64,000 nt of DNA from Microcystis panniformis FACHB-1757 (GCF_001264245.1 NZ_CP011339.1:3100001-3164000), one strand, 5' to 3'; shown: positions 36,118 through 44,821, counted from the stretch's first letter. The notes: a model not told the origin generated them from the letters alone. Numbers and translations: made by a program.

Positions 36118-36810
36118 TTAAAAAGGTGCGGTCACGACCCGATAGTAAACCCCGTTAGCACCGTAGGCGGGACTTAACCAAGCCGTACCGCAGCGGTAAT
36201 AAGTGCTTGTACCAACTGGGTTATAAACGCATCCCCCTGGGAGGTTAGTATAGATCGCTCCGAGGGCGTAGGCACTGCCCGCCGCAAATCCTGCATTGTA
36301 GGATTCCGCTTGATTGGCAGTGGCAGCCGTGGCGCCGAGGGCGACTCCTGTGGTGGCCGCCGCTCCAGCTGCGGCCCAACCACCGCAGTTATAACAGCCC
36401 GCACCGTAGTAACTATTGACAACGGTGGGCGGATGATAGGTGGCGTAGGTGCCGCCGTAGTAGGTGCCGTGATAGCCATAAACTGAGGTTCCGTAGGGGG
36501 TAGTACCGCTCCAAGAACCGTCACCACCGGAGGCCGAGCCACCCCGATAGCCGTTGACACCCCAAGAACCATCGTCCCCGGAGGCAGTGGTGCCACGGAA
36601 TCCCGTCCCACTCCAAGAACCGTCACCACCGGAGGCCGAGCCACCCCGATAGCCGGAGGCACTCCAAGAACCATCACCCCCGGAGGCGGTACCGCGAAAA
36701 CCGGAGGCACTCCAAGAACCTCCCCCGGCATGGAACCAAGCGGCGGCCGGTGAGGAAGCAAGCAGTATAGTGGTTAGAAAACCCATGACACTAAAAACGA
36801 GATTTTTCAT
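36118..36810 (-). CDS. exported glycine/serine-rich protein with GSW tandem repeats
   Basis: The 230-residue protein has a signal peptide (FSVMGFLTTILLASSPAAAW). Five copies of a unit of about 14 residues follow (G-G-D-G-S-W-S-x-[ST]-G-[FY]-R-G-[TG]), then a GTYYGGTYATYHPPTVVN segment with CYNCGGWAAAGAAATTGVAL, and a C-terminal GCVYNPVGTSTYYRCGTAWL with paired cysteines. The start codon abuts the end of a 353-bp IS605-derived element. The reconstructed pre-insertion leader, TCTGGAGGATTTCGCTG then ATG, shows that the element split the ribosome-binding site from the gene. It follows the DUF2092 gene and was probably its operon partner. Confidence 0.75.
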   Translation of the reverse strand: MKNLVFSVMGFLTTILLASSPAAAWFHAGGGSWSASGFRGTASGGDGSWSASGYRGGSASGGDGSWSGTGFRGTTASGDDGSWGVNGYRGGSASGGDGSWSGTTPYGTSVYGYHGTYYGGTYATYHPPTVVNSYYGAGCYNCGGWAAAGAAATTGVALGATAATANQAESYNAGFAAGSAYALGAIYTNLPGGCVYNPVGTSTYYRCGTAWLSPAYGANGVYYRVVTAPF

Positions 36811-37163
36811 CGGAAATTTTGGGTCTGAAACCCCGCCGTAGAACGGCGGCTTTACGTTAGAATTAAAAGGCCAGTCTCGAAAACCAAGTGGACGGCGCAG
36901 CACCTTGAAAACTCGGCTTAGGGGGTTCCGACCAGAAAAGCTTGGCCGGGTAAAAAGTCGCGCGCAACAAGTACAAGAAGCTATAGGCGGTCAACGTACC
37001 GTGGGACACAGGGAATCGGGCTTCTGAAATGGGGCGAAAGTCTGTGGACTCTGTGTAAGACAGTACATGGTTTTTTAACTGTGGTATGCGACGGTGGTGG
37101 AAGCAGAAACTTAAATCGTGAGGTTTAGGAATCGCCGCCCTAAAAGTGCGGCGAGGATGTCAA
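36811..37163 (-). mobile_element. 353-bp non-autonomous IS605-type element, copy 1
   Basis: In + coordinates the left end follows TCAT and begins CGGAAATTTTGGGTCTGAAA with the hairpin CCCCGCCGT/ACGGCGG. The right end has the hairpin at about 37133-37152 and finishes GAGGATGTCAA. Just inside the right end the last codons of a tnpB (KQKLKS, stop) survive. The middle has no open frame of note. A seemingly identical copy lies inverted at 51191-51543. Confidence 0.8.
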
Positions 37164-37183
37164 CAGCGAAATCCTCCAGATAT

Positions 37184-37966
37184 TTAAGGTTGGGGAGAGG
37201 GAGCTAAAGCCGGGGGTTCGGGACGAGCGAAAGGAATCGGTTTAGCTTGATTGCTATTAGTAAAGGTAAAGGTGTTCGGAGCGTTCGGAATATCGAGTTG
37301 CCAGTTATCAAAGGCGACCTGATGACGAAGACGGGCGGGATCGTCGCGATAGACGGCGCGGATCATGCGGGGCAGTTTATCTTCGACCCCGATCCACAAT
37401 TGGGCAAAAATTTTGTTATTAGCGATCGCTATCATCTTGGTGGTGGTTCCTCCCACCACTTGCGATTGTCCGATCAAGAAGGCATAGGTCAAACCGGGGG
37501 CGATATCTTGGTAGGGATCGGCAACGATGATATCGGTAAAGGGGAAATAGATGGCGGCGGCATCGTAAGCCAATTTTAAAGCGGCATCGAGATTGTTAGG
37601 CGCTTTGGTGACAGCCACCAGATTTTCCGTTGGCAAATAGGCGGTAATAGTTTTGCCATCGTAGTAGAATTGGTTAGCCTGACCGTCTCCCGGACTAATC
37701 ACCCTGAGCTTATTGGGCCGTTCCAGGGTGACATCGGCGATCGTTGTGTACACCAGAGGTGGGCCGATACGACTGGGACTCTCGTAGGTGATAGTGGCGG
37801 TAAAGGCCAGGGAACGAGCGGCACTTAAGCGATCGCTCATTTGCTTGAGAATTGCTAGGGCCTTGGGTTCAATTTTTGGGGGAGTTTCTGCTGAGACCGG
37901 GGAAACGATTCCCAGCCCAGAGGAGCTAATTAGACCCAGTAAAAGGATTTTTGGCAGAAAATTCAT
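37184..37966 (-). CDS. DUF2092 exported protein
   Basis: The 260-residue protein has a signal peptide (KILLLGLISSSGLGIVSPVS), then PKALAILKQMSDRLSAARSL, TLERPNKLRVISPGDGQANQ, FYYDGKTITAYLPTENLVAV and DNWQLDIPNAPNTFTFT. This is DUF2092, whose fold resembles the LolA/LppX lipid-binding group; function unknown. TCTGGAGGATTTCGCTG lies about 20 bases after its stop and was the ribosome-binding site of the glycine-rich gene before the IS605-type insertion. Confidence 0.8.
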   Translation of the reverse strand: MNFLPKILLLGLISSSGLGIVSPVSAETPPKIEPKALAILKQMSDRLSAARSLAFTATITYESPSRIGPPLVYTTIADVTLERPNKLRVISPGDGQANQFYYDGKTITAYLPTENLVAVTKAPNNLDAALKLAYDAAAIYFPFTDIIVADPYQDIAPGLTYAFLIGQSQVVGGTTTKMIAIANNKIFAQLWIGVEDKLPRMIRAVYRDDPARLRHQVAFDNWQLDIPNAPNTFTFTNSNQAKPIPFARPEPPALAPSPQP

Positions 37967-38338
37967 GGCAGCTCTGAAAATCTGGTTTTTGTTAATGTGC
38001 TTAGACTGCTCGCAAAAATAACCGAGGAATTATTAATTAAACTGGTGACTTGTTTTTTGATTGATTGATGGCTTTTACCGCTTCTCTTGCTGGAGAACCT
38101 CTATTTTATTCCTCAATTCTAAGATTTGGTTGTTTTCATCAGCAAAAGTTTATAAATTTGACCTGGGGGAAGTCAGGGCATTGTTCTGTCGAAAAAGAGT
38201 CACGAGTCGAGGTAATAGATGGTAGTTTTCACAATTTCGACATTCAATATAGCGTGTCATCAAAATTTTTCTTGCCATCTCACGCCAAAATCGCGATAAT
38301 CTTCACAGTTTCCTTTCGCCGACTTGTTCTCTAATGAG
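37967..38338. other. divergent intergenic region
   Basis: Separates DUF2092 from the AraC regulator. An 89-codon frame at 38065-38334 has no recognisable features and is not called. Promoters for both genes should be here; none is clear enough to mark. Confidence 0.35.
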
Positions 38339-39355
38339 ATGAAATATATCCCCCTGCTTCGGGTTAATACTTTGTTACCCTTTGTTACGTTTCTTCATCG
38401 CATCGGTTCCCCCACGGAAAAATTATTAGAGGAGGTAAAATTACCCTTATTTGCGCTCGATCATCCCGAATCTTTAATCCCACGTCATCAGGCCTTCTCG
38501 TTGATCGAGAAAGCGGCGCACAGAGAAGGTATAGACAACTTAGGATTATTAGTAGGGAAGGCAACTTCGATCGCTGATTTAGGGACTTTCGGGCGAATTA
38601 TTTGTCAGTCTTTGACTGTCTATGATGCTTTTAATACGGTCAAAAACATGATCACTGCTAACAATTCAGGGGAAATATTCTGGATTAAAGAACAGGAAGA
38701 AACCGCTTATTTTTGTCAGCGTTATCTCCACAATCAGGAGGTTAATTGTCATTATGCTGCCCAATTTGCTTCAAGACTGATGATCGAATTAGTTAGTATC
38801 GCCCTAGGAAAATTATGGCAGCCGCCGAAAATTTATCTTCAGGGTGAGCGGGGCTGCGACTTAAAAGATGAATCTTTAAGCAGAACTAAAATTCGTGCGG
38901 GAATGGGGTTTACTGCTATTGTTTTTCCTCGTTCTTTTCTGAGTTTACCTCTTAAATTTCCCGTAGCTTTAGATAATAAACCGAGTCAAAAAGATCGGGA
39001 AAATCTCTATTCTTCCTCCCCTGTACAGAATATAAGTGGCTCTTTAAAACAGGTGATTACTCCTCTTTTACCCAACGGTTATCCCGATATTAACTTAGCC
39101 AAAGAAATCACCGGCATGAGTGTCCGTACCCTACAAAGAAGGTTAGGAGAAGAAGGTTTAACCTATACTCAGGTAGTGGAAAAAATTCGTTTTGAGCAAG
39201 CAGTTTTGTGGCTGCAGGAACCCCAGATAAAATTAATTGATATTGCCATGGAATTAGGTTACAGTGATCCCGCCCATTTTACTCGCGCTTTTAAGCGTTG
39301 GACAGGATTATCACCTCGGGATTTTCGTCGTCAAAAATTGGCTAATTATCAATAG
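38339..39355 (+). CDS. AraC-family transcription regulator
   Basis: The 338-residue protein has an N-terminal Arabinose_bd-type domain (RVNTLLPFVTFLHRIGSPTE ... GKLWQPPKIYLQG). The C-terminal AraC DNA-binding domain has two helix-turn-helix units: LAKEITGMSVRTLQRRLGEE and IDIAMELGYSDPAHFTRAFK, then RWTGLSPRDFRR. This OruR/ArgR-like subgroup often controls amino acid or lipid genes. The target is unknown; the divergent DUF2092 gene is a candidate. The ATG at 38339 is preferred to a TTG at 38324. Confidence 0.85.
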   Translation: MKYIPLLRVNTLLPFVTFLHRIGSPTEKLLEEVKLPLFALDHPESLIPRHQAFSLIEKAAHREGIDNLGLLVGKATSIADLGTFGRIICQSLTVYDAFNTVKNMITANNSGEIFWIKEQEETAYFCQRYLHNQEVNCHYAAQFASRLMIELVSIALGKLWQPPKIYLQGERGCDLKDESLSRTKIRAGMGFTAIVFPRSFLSLPLKFPVALDNKPSQKDRENLYSSSPVQNISGSLKQVITPLLPNGYPDINLAKEITGMSVRTLQRRLGEEGLTYTQVVEKIRFEQAVLWLQEPQIKLIDIAMELGYSDPAHFTRAFKRWTGLSPRDFRRQKLANYQ

Positions 39356-39624
39356 ACCTCTAGAGGAGGGGTAAGGGGCCAGTGTTCTCGGAGTCTGGAC
39401 AAGAAAACACCAAGAGATTGAACAAAATTAATTACACCTATGGAAGGGACTATTGCAAGAGTGCCTATCCTAACCAAAAAATTAAGGCTCTCTTGGTTTA
39501 GCTTGGTTAAATATGGCCTAGCATACAGTTTTTCTCAGGTGATCCCAGAAAGATTAAGGATAAACCACAGAGGCAGAAAGAACAAAGAGAGGAAGACAGA
39601 TTCGAGCGGTAAAACTTATTTATC

Positions 39625-39672
39625 GAAAATTTGGGTTAAAACCCCGTCGTTTTACGACGGCTTTTCCTGATT
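39625..39672 (+). repeat. IS605-type left-end hairpin, solo
   Basis: ATCGAAAATTTGGGTTAAAA followed by the hairpin CCCCGTCGT/ACGACGG is the left end of the tnpB-type element seen at 20143, without the rest. The 76-codon frame that ends here is not called. Confidence 0.5.
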
Positions 39673-39710
39673 TTTGATGTAGCACTTAAGAACTTCCAGT
39701 GGCGCACCTC

Positions 39711-39764
39711 TCAGTTATCAGTTATCAGTTATCAGTTATCAGTGGGTAAGTTATCAGTTATCAG
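39711..39764. repeat. heptamer tandem repeat (TCAGTTA)n
   Basis: Several copies of the 7-mer TCAGTTA. The same heptamer occurs at 48998-49070 and 63786-63832. It belongs to the short tandemly repeated class known in cyanobacteria. Confidence 0.85.
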
Positions 39765-39795
39765 ATGTGAGTTTTTAAGTGTGCAGTATTAAATA

Positions 39796-39904
39796 AGTAG
39801 TCGTGCAAAATTAATTTCCTAGTGAAGATAGGCAAGAGGCAAGAGACAAGAGGCAAGAGGCAAGAGGTGGTTAGATATGTGTAATTAATTTTGCTTAGGT
39901 ACTT
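39796..39904 (+). mobile_element. MITE-A variant with a heptamer array as core
   Basis: The ends match MITE-A (AAGTAGTCGTGCAAAATTAA and TTAATTTTGCTTAGGTACTT). The 45-base core is replaced by a tandem array of GGCAAGA-type heptamers (about 39829-39868). It shows that the termini are mobilised or maintained independently of the core. Confidence 0.65.
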
Positions 39905-40013
39905 AGAAGTTTCCTACTGTCTTTTTACTGATTACTGATCACTGATTACTAACCGACTTGACATTATTAACAGACCTAGTTAAAATAAATACAGACACAC
40001 ACATATTAACCCA

Positions 40014-40222
40014 ATGAAAGCGAGGTATCAATACCGTATTTACCCAACAGACCAACAAAAGAGGCTTTTGTCTCATTTGTTCGGGTGTGTGCGTGTTGTC
40101 TGGAACGATACCTTAGCTTACTGTCAAGAACTCTATCGACAAGGGGAGAAAAAGCCATAATATACTGAGTTATCTAAAAGACTAACTCAAGTCAAGAAAA
40201 CAGAAGAAAAACAGTGGTTAAC
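40014..40222 (+). pseudogene. tnpB N-terminal relic, cut by an IS4-like element
   Basis: MKARYQYRIYPTDQQKRLLS, HLFGCVRVVWNDTLAYCQEL and YRQGEKKP then a TAA stop, with TELSKRLTQVKKTEEKQWLT continuing after it. This is the conserved N terminus of TnpB/OrfB. The sequence ends exactly at the left terminus of the IS4-like element, and its continuation is not found on the other side. Confidence 0.75.
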
Positions 40223-41545
40223 CTGACTGACGGACACATTTTTCAATACAAAGACAAGTACTGTTATGTGAAAGCCTCAAACTCCTGAATAAAAGAAAAG
40301 GTAATTTTGCCATAATAATCCTGACGAGCTTTGCGAGAAGCAAAACAGGGAAAAGGGTCAACAGAAAATAAGTGGTCAAGTCGCAAGAAGGGACGCGCCT
40401 TATGAACAACTCCCGCCAGCCAACGTCAACCAATTTTCAAATAACTCAAACCACGCCGAAAATGAGCATCAACCTGACGGCGAGAGCCAGATTGTTGAAC
40501 CGCCATGCCAGTTAAAGTAGCAAAGAGAATAGAAATGGCAACAATGAGATAGAGACGTTCTAAACAAGCAGCAGAGCGAACACGAGAATGTTCCCAGTCA
40601 AAAACGCCCGATTTACTGCCCTTGAAAGAGATGTTCAATGGGAAAACGAAGACCATACTGCCAGAAGGTGTCAAGGGTAGGAGGTTCATCGCTCAGAATT
40701 GCCCAATTATCCTTAACCCCTGGAACAGAGGCTAAAGCAAGATGAGCAGTGATTCTAGCCTCCTGCCAGACTTGAACGTTGCGATCAAAGCAGGCTTGCC
40801 GTTTGGGAGGATAGAGTTCTCTGACCTCATAGCCAAAACCCCGACGGCGAACACCGTAAATGAGGGTATCGCAAGGTAAGCGAAGACACCAATGCCAAGT
40901 ATTTTTCCTGAGCCATTGAATTAATTGCTGATTGGCAAAGCCTCGGTCGGCTAACAGCATGACATTCTCAAAGCCCTGAAGATAGCCTTTGGCTCTGTCC
41001 AACAAGGGTTCGTATTTCTCAAAAGCTAGGCTGGCACTACCATGTTCTAATCCCATCCACATCAAGGGGACGGCTCTCCCCCCGCAGACCACCGCTAGAT
41101 AGACAAAGCAGTATTGATTCCACAACAGAGTGGTATCTATTGCTAGATACAGTCTTTCCCCCTTCTCCTTCCAAGTCTCGATGGCTTTCAATATTAAGGG
41201 GATGTATATCTTTTCCACCGCTACTCTTCCATTCTGGCAAAAGCGATTCCACCGTCTCTGATAACTATTGGCTTGTTCGGCTCTGCTTTGTACAAAGGGT
41301 TCCCATCTGGCTTGATTGAGACTTTGACTACTGAGTAGGGCTGTCACCATCCAACTGAGGACGGTTAAATGTCTTTTATCCACAAATCGGCTTCCTTGTT
41401 CTAGATAGGAATAAACTTGGGAGAAGATTCTGTTCTCGGTTTTCATCTTGTAGGGATTCTTGCTTTTTCCCTATCTACCCAGATATTTTTCTTTTTGGCA
41501 ACCCTTGTCTTGTCAGGTTTTGACCCACTTGTGTCCGTCAGTCAG
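40223..41545 (-). mobile_element. IS4-like element copy 1, 1323 bp, no target duplication
   Basis: The termini CTGACTGACGGACACA and TGTGTCCGTCAGTCAG are perfect inverted repeats. Copy 2 at 54278-55600 has the same length. Flanking bases (GTGGTTAAC left, GGCAAAGTA right) do not match, and the flanks belong to different elements (tnpB and a group II intron). This suggests recombination or deletion through this copy. Confidence 0.85.
40264..41446 (-). pseudogene. IS4-like DDE transposase, one frameshift and one nonsense codon
   Basis: The first 277 codons include YLAIDTTLLWNQYCFVYLAV (first catalytic Asp), MLLADRGFANQQLIQWLRKN (second Asp) and LSDEPPTLDTFWQYGLRFPI ahead of the glutamate region IEHLF. 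The frame then breaks at about 40613, where an extra base turns the expected IEHLF-K-x-SKSG into a stop. It continues in another frame as KSGVFDWEHSRVRSAACLER and YLIVAISILFATLTGMAVQQ to LSYLKIG, where a TGA replaces the likely TGG, and ends near 40264. Confidence 0.8.
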
Positions 41546-41576
41546 GGCAAAGTATGTTCTTGATGCAGATATAGCT

Positions 41577-41793
41577 AGGGTTTGCTGAATAAATCTAAAA
41601 ACCTTGTTGGGTAAGACTTTTAGACTTTTTGTCAATCAAAAAGTACCAGGTATGGGAGTGATCAGGGGGAAAATTCAGGTACTTTTTCCCTAAAAATTAG
41701 GTAATTGGCCACCTCAAAACCGGTAAAATCCCACACCCCACACCCCACACCCCACACCCTGCCCCCACCGAAAAACTTTTTCAGCAGACCCTA
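41577..41793. mobile_element. MITE-C copy 3 inside the intron RT
   Basis: 217 bp with ends AGGGTTTGCTGAATAAA and TTTCAGCAGACCCT, flanked by AGCT on both sides. Excision with one AGCT rejoins RT codons as DADIA-KCFDRIDH, which fixes the element boundaries. Orientation is opposite to copies 1 and 2. Confidence 0.8.
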
Positions 41794-42191
41794 GCTAAAT
41801 GCTTTGACCGCATTGACCATCAAAAACTGTTAGAAAAACTTAACACCTACCCAACCATGAGGAAACAAATCAAATCATGGTTAAAAGCAGGAGTCATAGA
41901 CGACAAACAGTTATTCCCAACCTCAGAAGGTACACCGCAAGGCGGAGTGTTATCGCCATTATTGGCAAATATAGCACTTCATGGGTTAGAGGAATTGGTT
42001 ATGAATCTAGCACCCTCATTTGACATGAAACGCAAAGACGGGACACAAATGAGTGTTAGAGACAAAATAAAATCAGTGACCTTAATCCGATATGCAGACG
42101 ATTTTGTGGTACTACATGAAAACCTAGGGGTTATTCTCCTAATCAAAAAGGAAATAGAGGGATGGTTACAAAACATCGGACTTGAGTTAAA

Positions 42192-43436
42192 GGCTCTTCT
42201 GGTTTTCGTGTGTTAATTTTTGTTATGAATTAAAGCAAGCAAACAGCTTAAGTCGAAGATGTTCAAAATTGGTAAATCCATAACTCATTCTTTTAATAAG
42301 CTTTATTTTGGTATTCATTCCCTCAATTAATCCGTTGGTTGTCTGATTTTCAAAGTAATTACAAATACCTGGCAAATGCTTCTGGATCATCCTGGCACTA
42401 CTTTCATATAATATCCCGCCTATTCTTATCCATTTTTCCAATTTTCTCTCAGCACCTCTGAACGTTCTACTACTTTGATAAATTTGTCTAATTTCTTCTT
42501 TCATTTCCCAGGCTATTCCTAAGCATGGATGTTCTTTCAGAATAACTTCTAGTTGTTGTTTTTGCTCGTCCTTTAAGTCCTCTTTATTCTTCCATAATAA
42601 ATGAGGTAATCCTTTTTCATGCACCCCCATTAACTTTCTCAATTTATTAAGCTCGTCATTGATGATAGCCATTACATGAAAACGGTCATAGATGATTTTA
42701 GCATTGGGAAATAATTCCTTGATCACTGCTGTAAATCCTGACCACATATCGACGCTCACTTCTTTCACTTTCTCCCGAACTGCGTCTGGCTGTGCTTTTA
42801 AGGCTTCCATTAATTCTTCTTGCTTATGTCCTTTAATCACATCTAGTAAAATTTTCTTGTCCATATCTACGACCGTTGTGATGAAATCTTTATGTCCTTT
42901 TAAGTTACTAAATTCATCTAAGCTTATTCGTTCTGGTGCTTCCCACTCTTCCTTTTCTAGTTCTTTAGCACAGTGATTAAATATTAACTCAACTTCTGAC
43001 CATCCTAACCCTTCTTCTCGACTTATTTCTTCGATGCTACAATTTTTTACTCTCTCATAAATCATCGATTCATAGCGAATTGTATGATGCTGTCTTAATC
43101 TCATAAAACTCAGTCTTTCGCTGATATACTTTTGGCACTTTTGACAATGAAACTGACGGCGTGGTACTTCTAAATATACTGGATTACCTAATATTGACAA
43201 GTCTCTGACTAGATTATACTCTGTCTGATTGATTCTGTCTAAGGTTTGATGGCAATTCGGACATTCAATTGTTTCATTTAAAAGAGCAAGCTTTAGGAAA
43301 ATTGTCTGAGCAATTTTTTGATAATTGACCACTGTTACATTTGGTAAATCGAGGAGTTGATCAAAATTTATCCACATAACCCACCTCCTGTTCTGTGTTA
43401 CTATTATACCATGCTCACACAGAACCTAGAAGAGCC
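42192..43436 (-). mobile_element. ISL3-family element (type a) copy 1, 1245 bp
   Basis: The termini GGCTCTTCT and AGAAGAGCC are inverted. The 7-base direct repeat AGTTAAA flanks it, and removal restores the intron-encoded protein (IGLELK-PSKTRIAHTLR). It is identical in length to the copy at 52991-54235 and to the sum of the two half-copies at 47283 and 58357. Confidence 0.9.
42223..43377 (-). CDS. ISL3-family transposase (type a)
   Basis: The intact 384-residue DDE transposase has an N-terminal zinc region (CPNCHQTLDRI ... CQKCQKYISERLSF), a central helix-turn-helix-like segment, and catalytic parts ISLDEFSNLKGHKDFITTVV, VKEVSVDMWSGFTAVIKELF, IIYDRFHVMAIINDELNKLR and the C-terminal TTNGLIEGMNTKIKLIKRMS with the catalytic glutamate. 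GGAGGTGGGTT precedes the start. The same protein is encoded at 53050-54204. It is a plausible active source for mobilising ISL3-ended MITEs in the window. Confidence 0.9.
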   Translation of the reverse strand: MWINFDQLLDLPNVTVVNYQKIAQTIFLKLALLNETIECPNCHQTLDRINQTEYNLVRDLSILGNPVYLEVPRRQFHCQKCQKYISERLSFMRLRQHHTIRYESMIYERVKNCSIEEISREEGLGWSEVELIFNHCAKELEKEEWEAPERISLDEFSNLKGHKDFITTVVDMDKKILLDVIKGHKQEELMEALKAQPDAVREKVKEVSVDMWSGFTAVIKELFPNAKIIYDRFHVMAIINDELNKLRKLMGVHEKGLPHLLWKNKEDLKDEQKQQLEVILKEHPCLGIAWEMKEEIRQIYQSSRTFRGAERKLEKWIRIGGILYESSARMIQKHLPGICNYFENQTTNGLIEGMNTKIKLIKRMSYGFTNFEHLRLKLFACFNS

Positions 43437-44339
43437 AGTTAAAACCAAGTAAAACAAGAATAGCCCACACACTGAGAGAACATGAAAGCGAACAAGCTGG
43501 ATTCGACTTTCTAGGGTTTAATATAAGACAATTTCCCGTCGGTAAATACACCTCGGGAAAAGTCAGAGGTAATCTGCTTGGTTTCAAAACAATAATAACC
43601 CCTAACAAAGAGAGTCAAATAAGACACTATAGAGAACTTAAACGCATCATAAACACCAGCAAGGGAGTCAACCAAGCTGAACTCATTAAAAGGTTAAACC
43701 CTGTAATAAGAGGATGGTGCAATTACTTCTCAACAGTGGTTAGTCAGAAAATCTTTGAAAGATTAACCCACATCCTAGGGCATAAACTCATCAAATGGGG
43801 GATAAAACGCCATCGAAACAAAGGAAGAAAGTGGATTTCTAAAAGACACTTTCACACAATAGGTGGCAATAACTGGGCTTTCACAACCAGAGAAGAAAAT
43901 AATCCTCTAAGGTTGTACGAACATAGAGAAACGGAAATCCGACGCTATGTGAAGGTCAAAGGGAACGCCTCACCCTACGATGGAAACCTAGTTTATTGGA
44001 GTTCAAGAATGGGGACTCATCCCGAAATGCCAACAGAAATTTCAAAACTGTTGAAAAAGCAAAAAGGGAAATGTACTCACTGTGGACACTTCTTAAGAGA
44101 TGGGGATTTAATGGAGATAGACCACATCACCCCTAAATCACTAGGGGGGAATAACAGTTACAATAACCTCCAACTTCTTCATCGACATTGCCATGATGAA
44201 AAGACAGCCAATGATGGCAGTCTAGGCAACAAATCTGACTGCAATAGTGTCAAGCCAGAACCGCCCATACCAGATAATTACATCTGGGTAAAGGATATGT
44301 TGGTAATGACGTAGGAATGACAAACCCCGTGTAGTTGAG

Positions 44340-44375
44340 GAGCGGAATGACGAGAAATTGTCACGTTCCGTTTTG
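44340..44375 (+). ncRNA. group II intron domain V
   Basis: GAGCGGAATGACGAGAAATT followed by GTCACGTTCCGTTTTG folds into the 34-nt domain V hairpin: GAGC base, a helix of GGAATGAC with GTCACGTTCC, and a GAGAAA-type cap. It lies 26 bases after the stop of the intron-encoded protein, the normal position. Domain VI-like sequence follows to about 44400 and is then cut by an ISL3-type fragment. Confidence 0.75.
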
Positions 44376-44400
44376 TAGAGCAGTAGGAGAGGCGACTCTC

Positions 44401-44583
44401 GGCTCTTCGGTTTGTGTTATGCAATGGACGGGAGTTATAAGGGATGGAACCCTTATATAGAAAGGCATTTAGCGATTTTTGTTAATTGTTTTTTTCTAGA
44501 GAGAACTAATCAATTAAGTCTCTTGCCAGATAAGGATTTAGTCGATTTATGCCCCCCTATCGAACCATACCAAGTAACGAAGA
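44401..44583 (+). mobile_element. ISL3-type end fragment, duplicate of 32644-32826
   Basis: Begins GGCTCTTCGGTTTGTG directly after the intron 3' region and is identical for about 183 bp to the fragment in brnT. It then switches to tnpB-like sequence. The 120-codon frame across the junction is chimeric and not a gene. Confidence 0.65.
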
Positions 44584-44781
44584 ACCCGACTCTCTTACTG
44601 ACTTTAATTATCAAGGTCGCCGGTGGGCAATCGGAGACCTTAAAAAACGGACGGGTCGGACAGCATAAGACTTCTGTTAAAGAAGCAGCGTCCTGTGAAG
44701 CGTCAACCCAGCCGAAGATCATTCAATTAAGCTTGTTTGATCTGCCGGTCATCACCGTCCGGCCCCGGCGGTGAGGATGTC
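44584..44781 (+). pseudogene. tnpB 3' end relic with IS605-type right end
   Basis: The frame KVAGGQSETLKNGRVGQHKT, SVKEAASCEASTQPKIIQLS and LFD resembles TnpB C termini, which often end in QLSLFD. It is followed by the right-end hairpin CACCGTCCGG/CCGGCGGTG and GAGGATGTCAAG, as at 22953-22984. No N-terminal part is present. Confidence 0.55.
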
Positions 44782-44821
44782 AAGCCACTTTTCTGATCGG
44801 CTTCTGGCAAAAGTCAAAAAG

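Larger units (their letters stand above)
41546..44314 (+). pseudogene. group II intron-encoded protein (RT-maturase-HNH), split twice, 5' truncated
   Basis: Three pieces join in frame when insertions are removed. 41546-41576 encodes AKYVLDADIA (RT motif region 2). 41794-42191 encodes KCFDRIDHQKLLEKLNTYPT, TPQGGVLSPLLANIALHGLE and IRYADDFVVLHE (catalytic YADD). 43437-44314 encodes QAGFDFLGFNIRQFPVGKYT, the maturase domain LIKRLNPVIRGWCNYFSTVV and an HNH endonuclease (CTHCGHF, MEIDHITPKSLGGNNSYNNL, HRHCHDEKT). The interrupting elements are MITE-C and ISL3 type a. The N-terminal RT0-RT1 part is absent, replaced by the IS4-like element. Such proteins splice and retrohome their intron; this one cannot be made intact. 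Confidence 0.85.

Noticed and set aside
36174..36761. 195-codon frame rich in PPG-type repeats on the same strand as the GSW protein
   Set aside because: Shadow of the repeat DNA in another frame; the GSW frame has a signal peptide and conserved end.
38065..38334. 89-codon open frame before the AraC gene
   Set aside because: No family features or ribosome-binding site; lies in a divergent promoter region.
39440..39670. 76-codon open frame
   Set aside because: Ends within an IS605-type left-end hairpin and has no conserved features.
39711..39764. Possible CRISPR array at the heptamer repeats (also 48998 and 63786)
   Set aside because: Units are 7 bp and directly contiguous, with no spacers and no cas genes.
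42692..42976. 94-codon frame antisense to the ISL3 transposase (also at 53451 and 47264)
   Set aside because: Present only as the complement of the transposase gene.
44412..44774. 120-codon open frame after the intron
   Set aside because: Chimera of an ISL3-type end fragment and a tnpB tail; not a gene.
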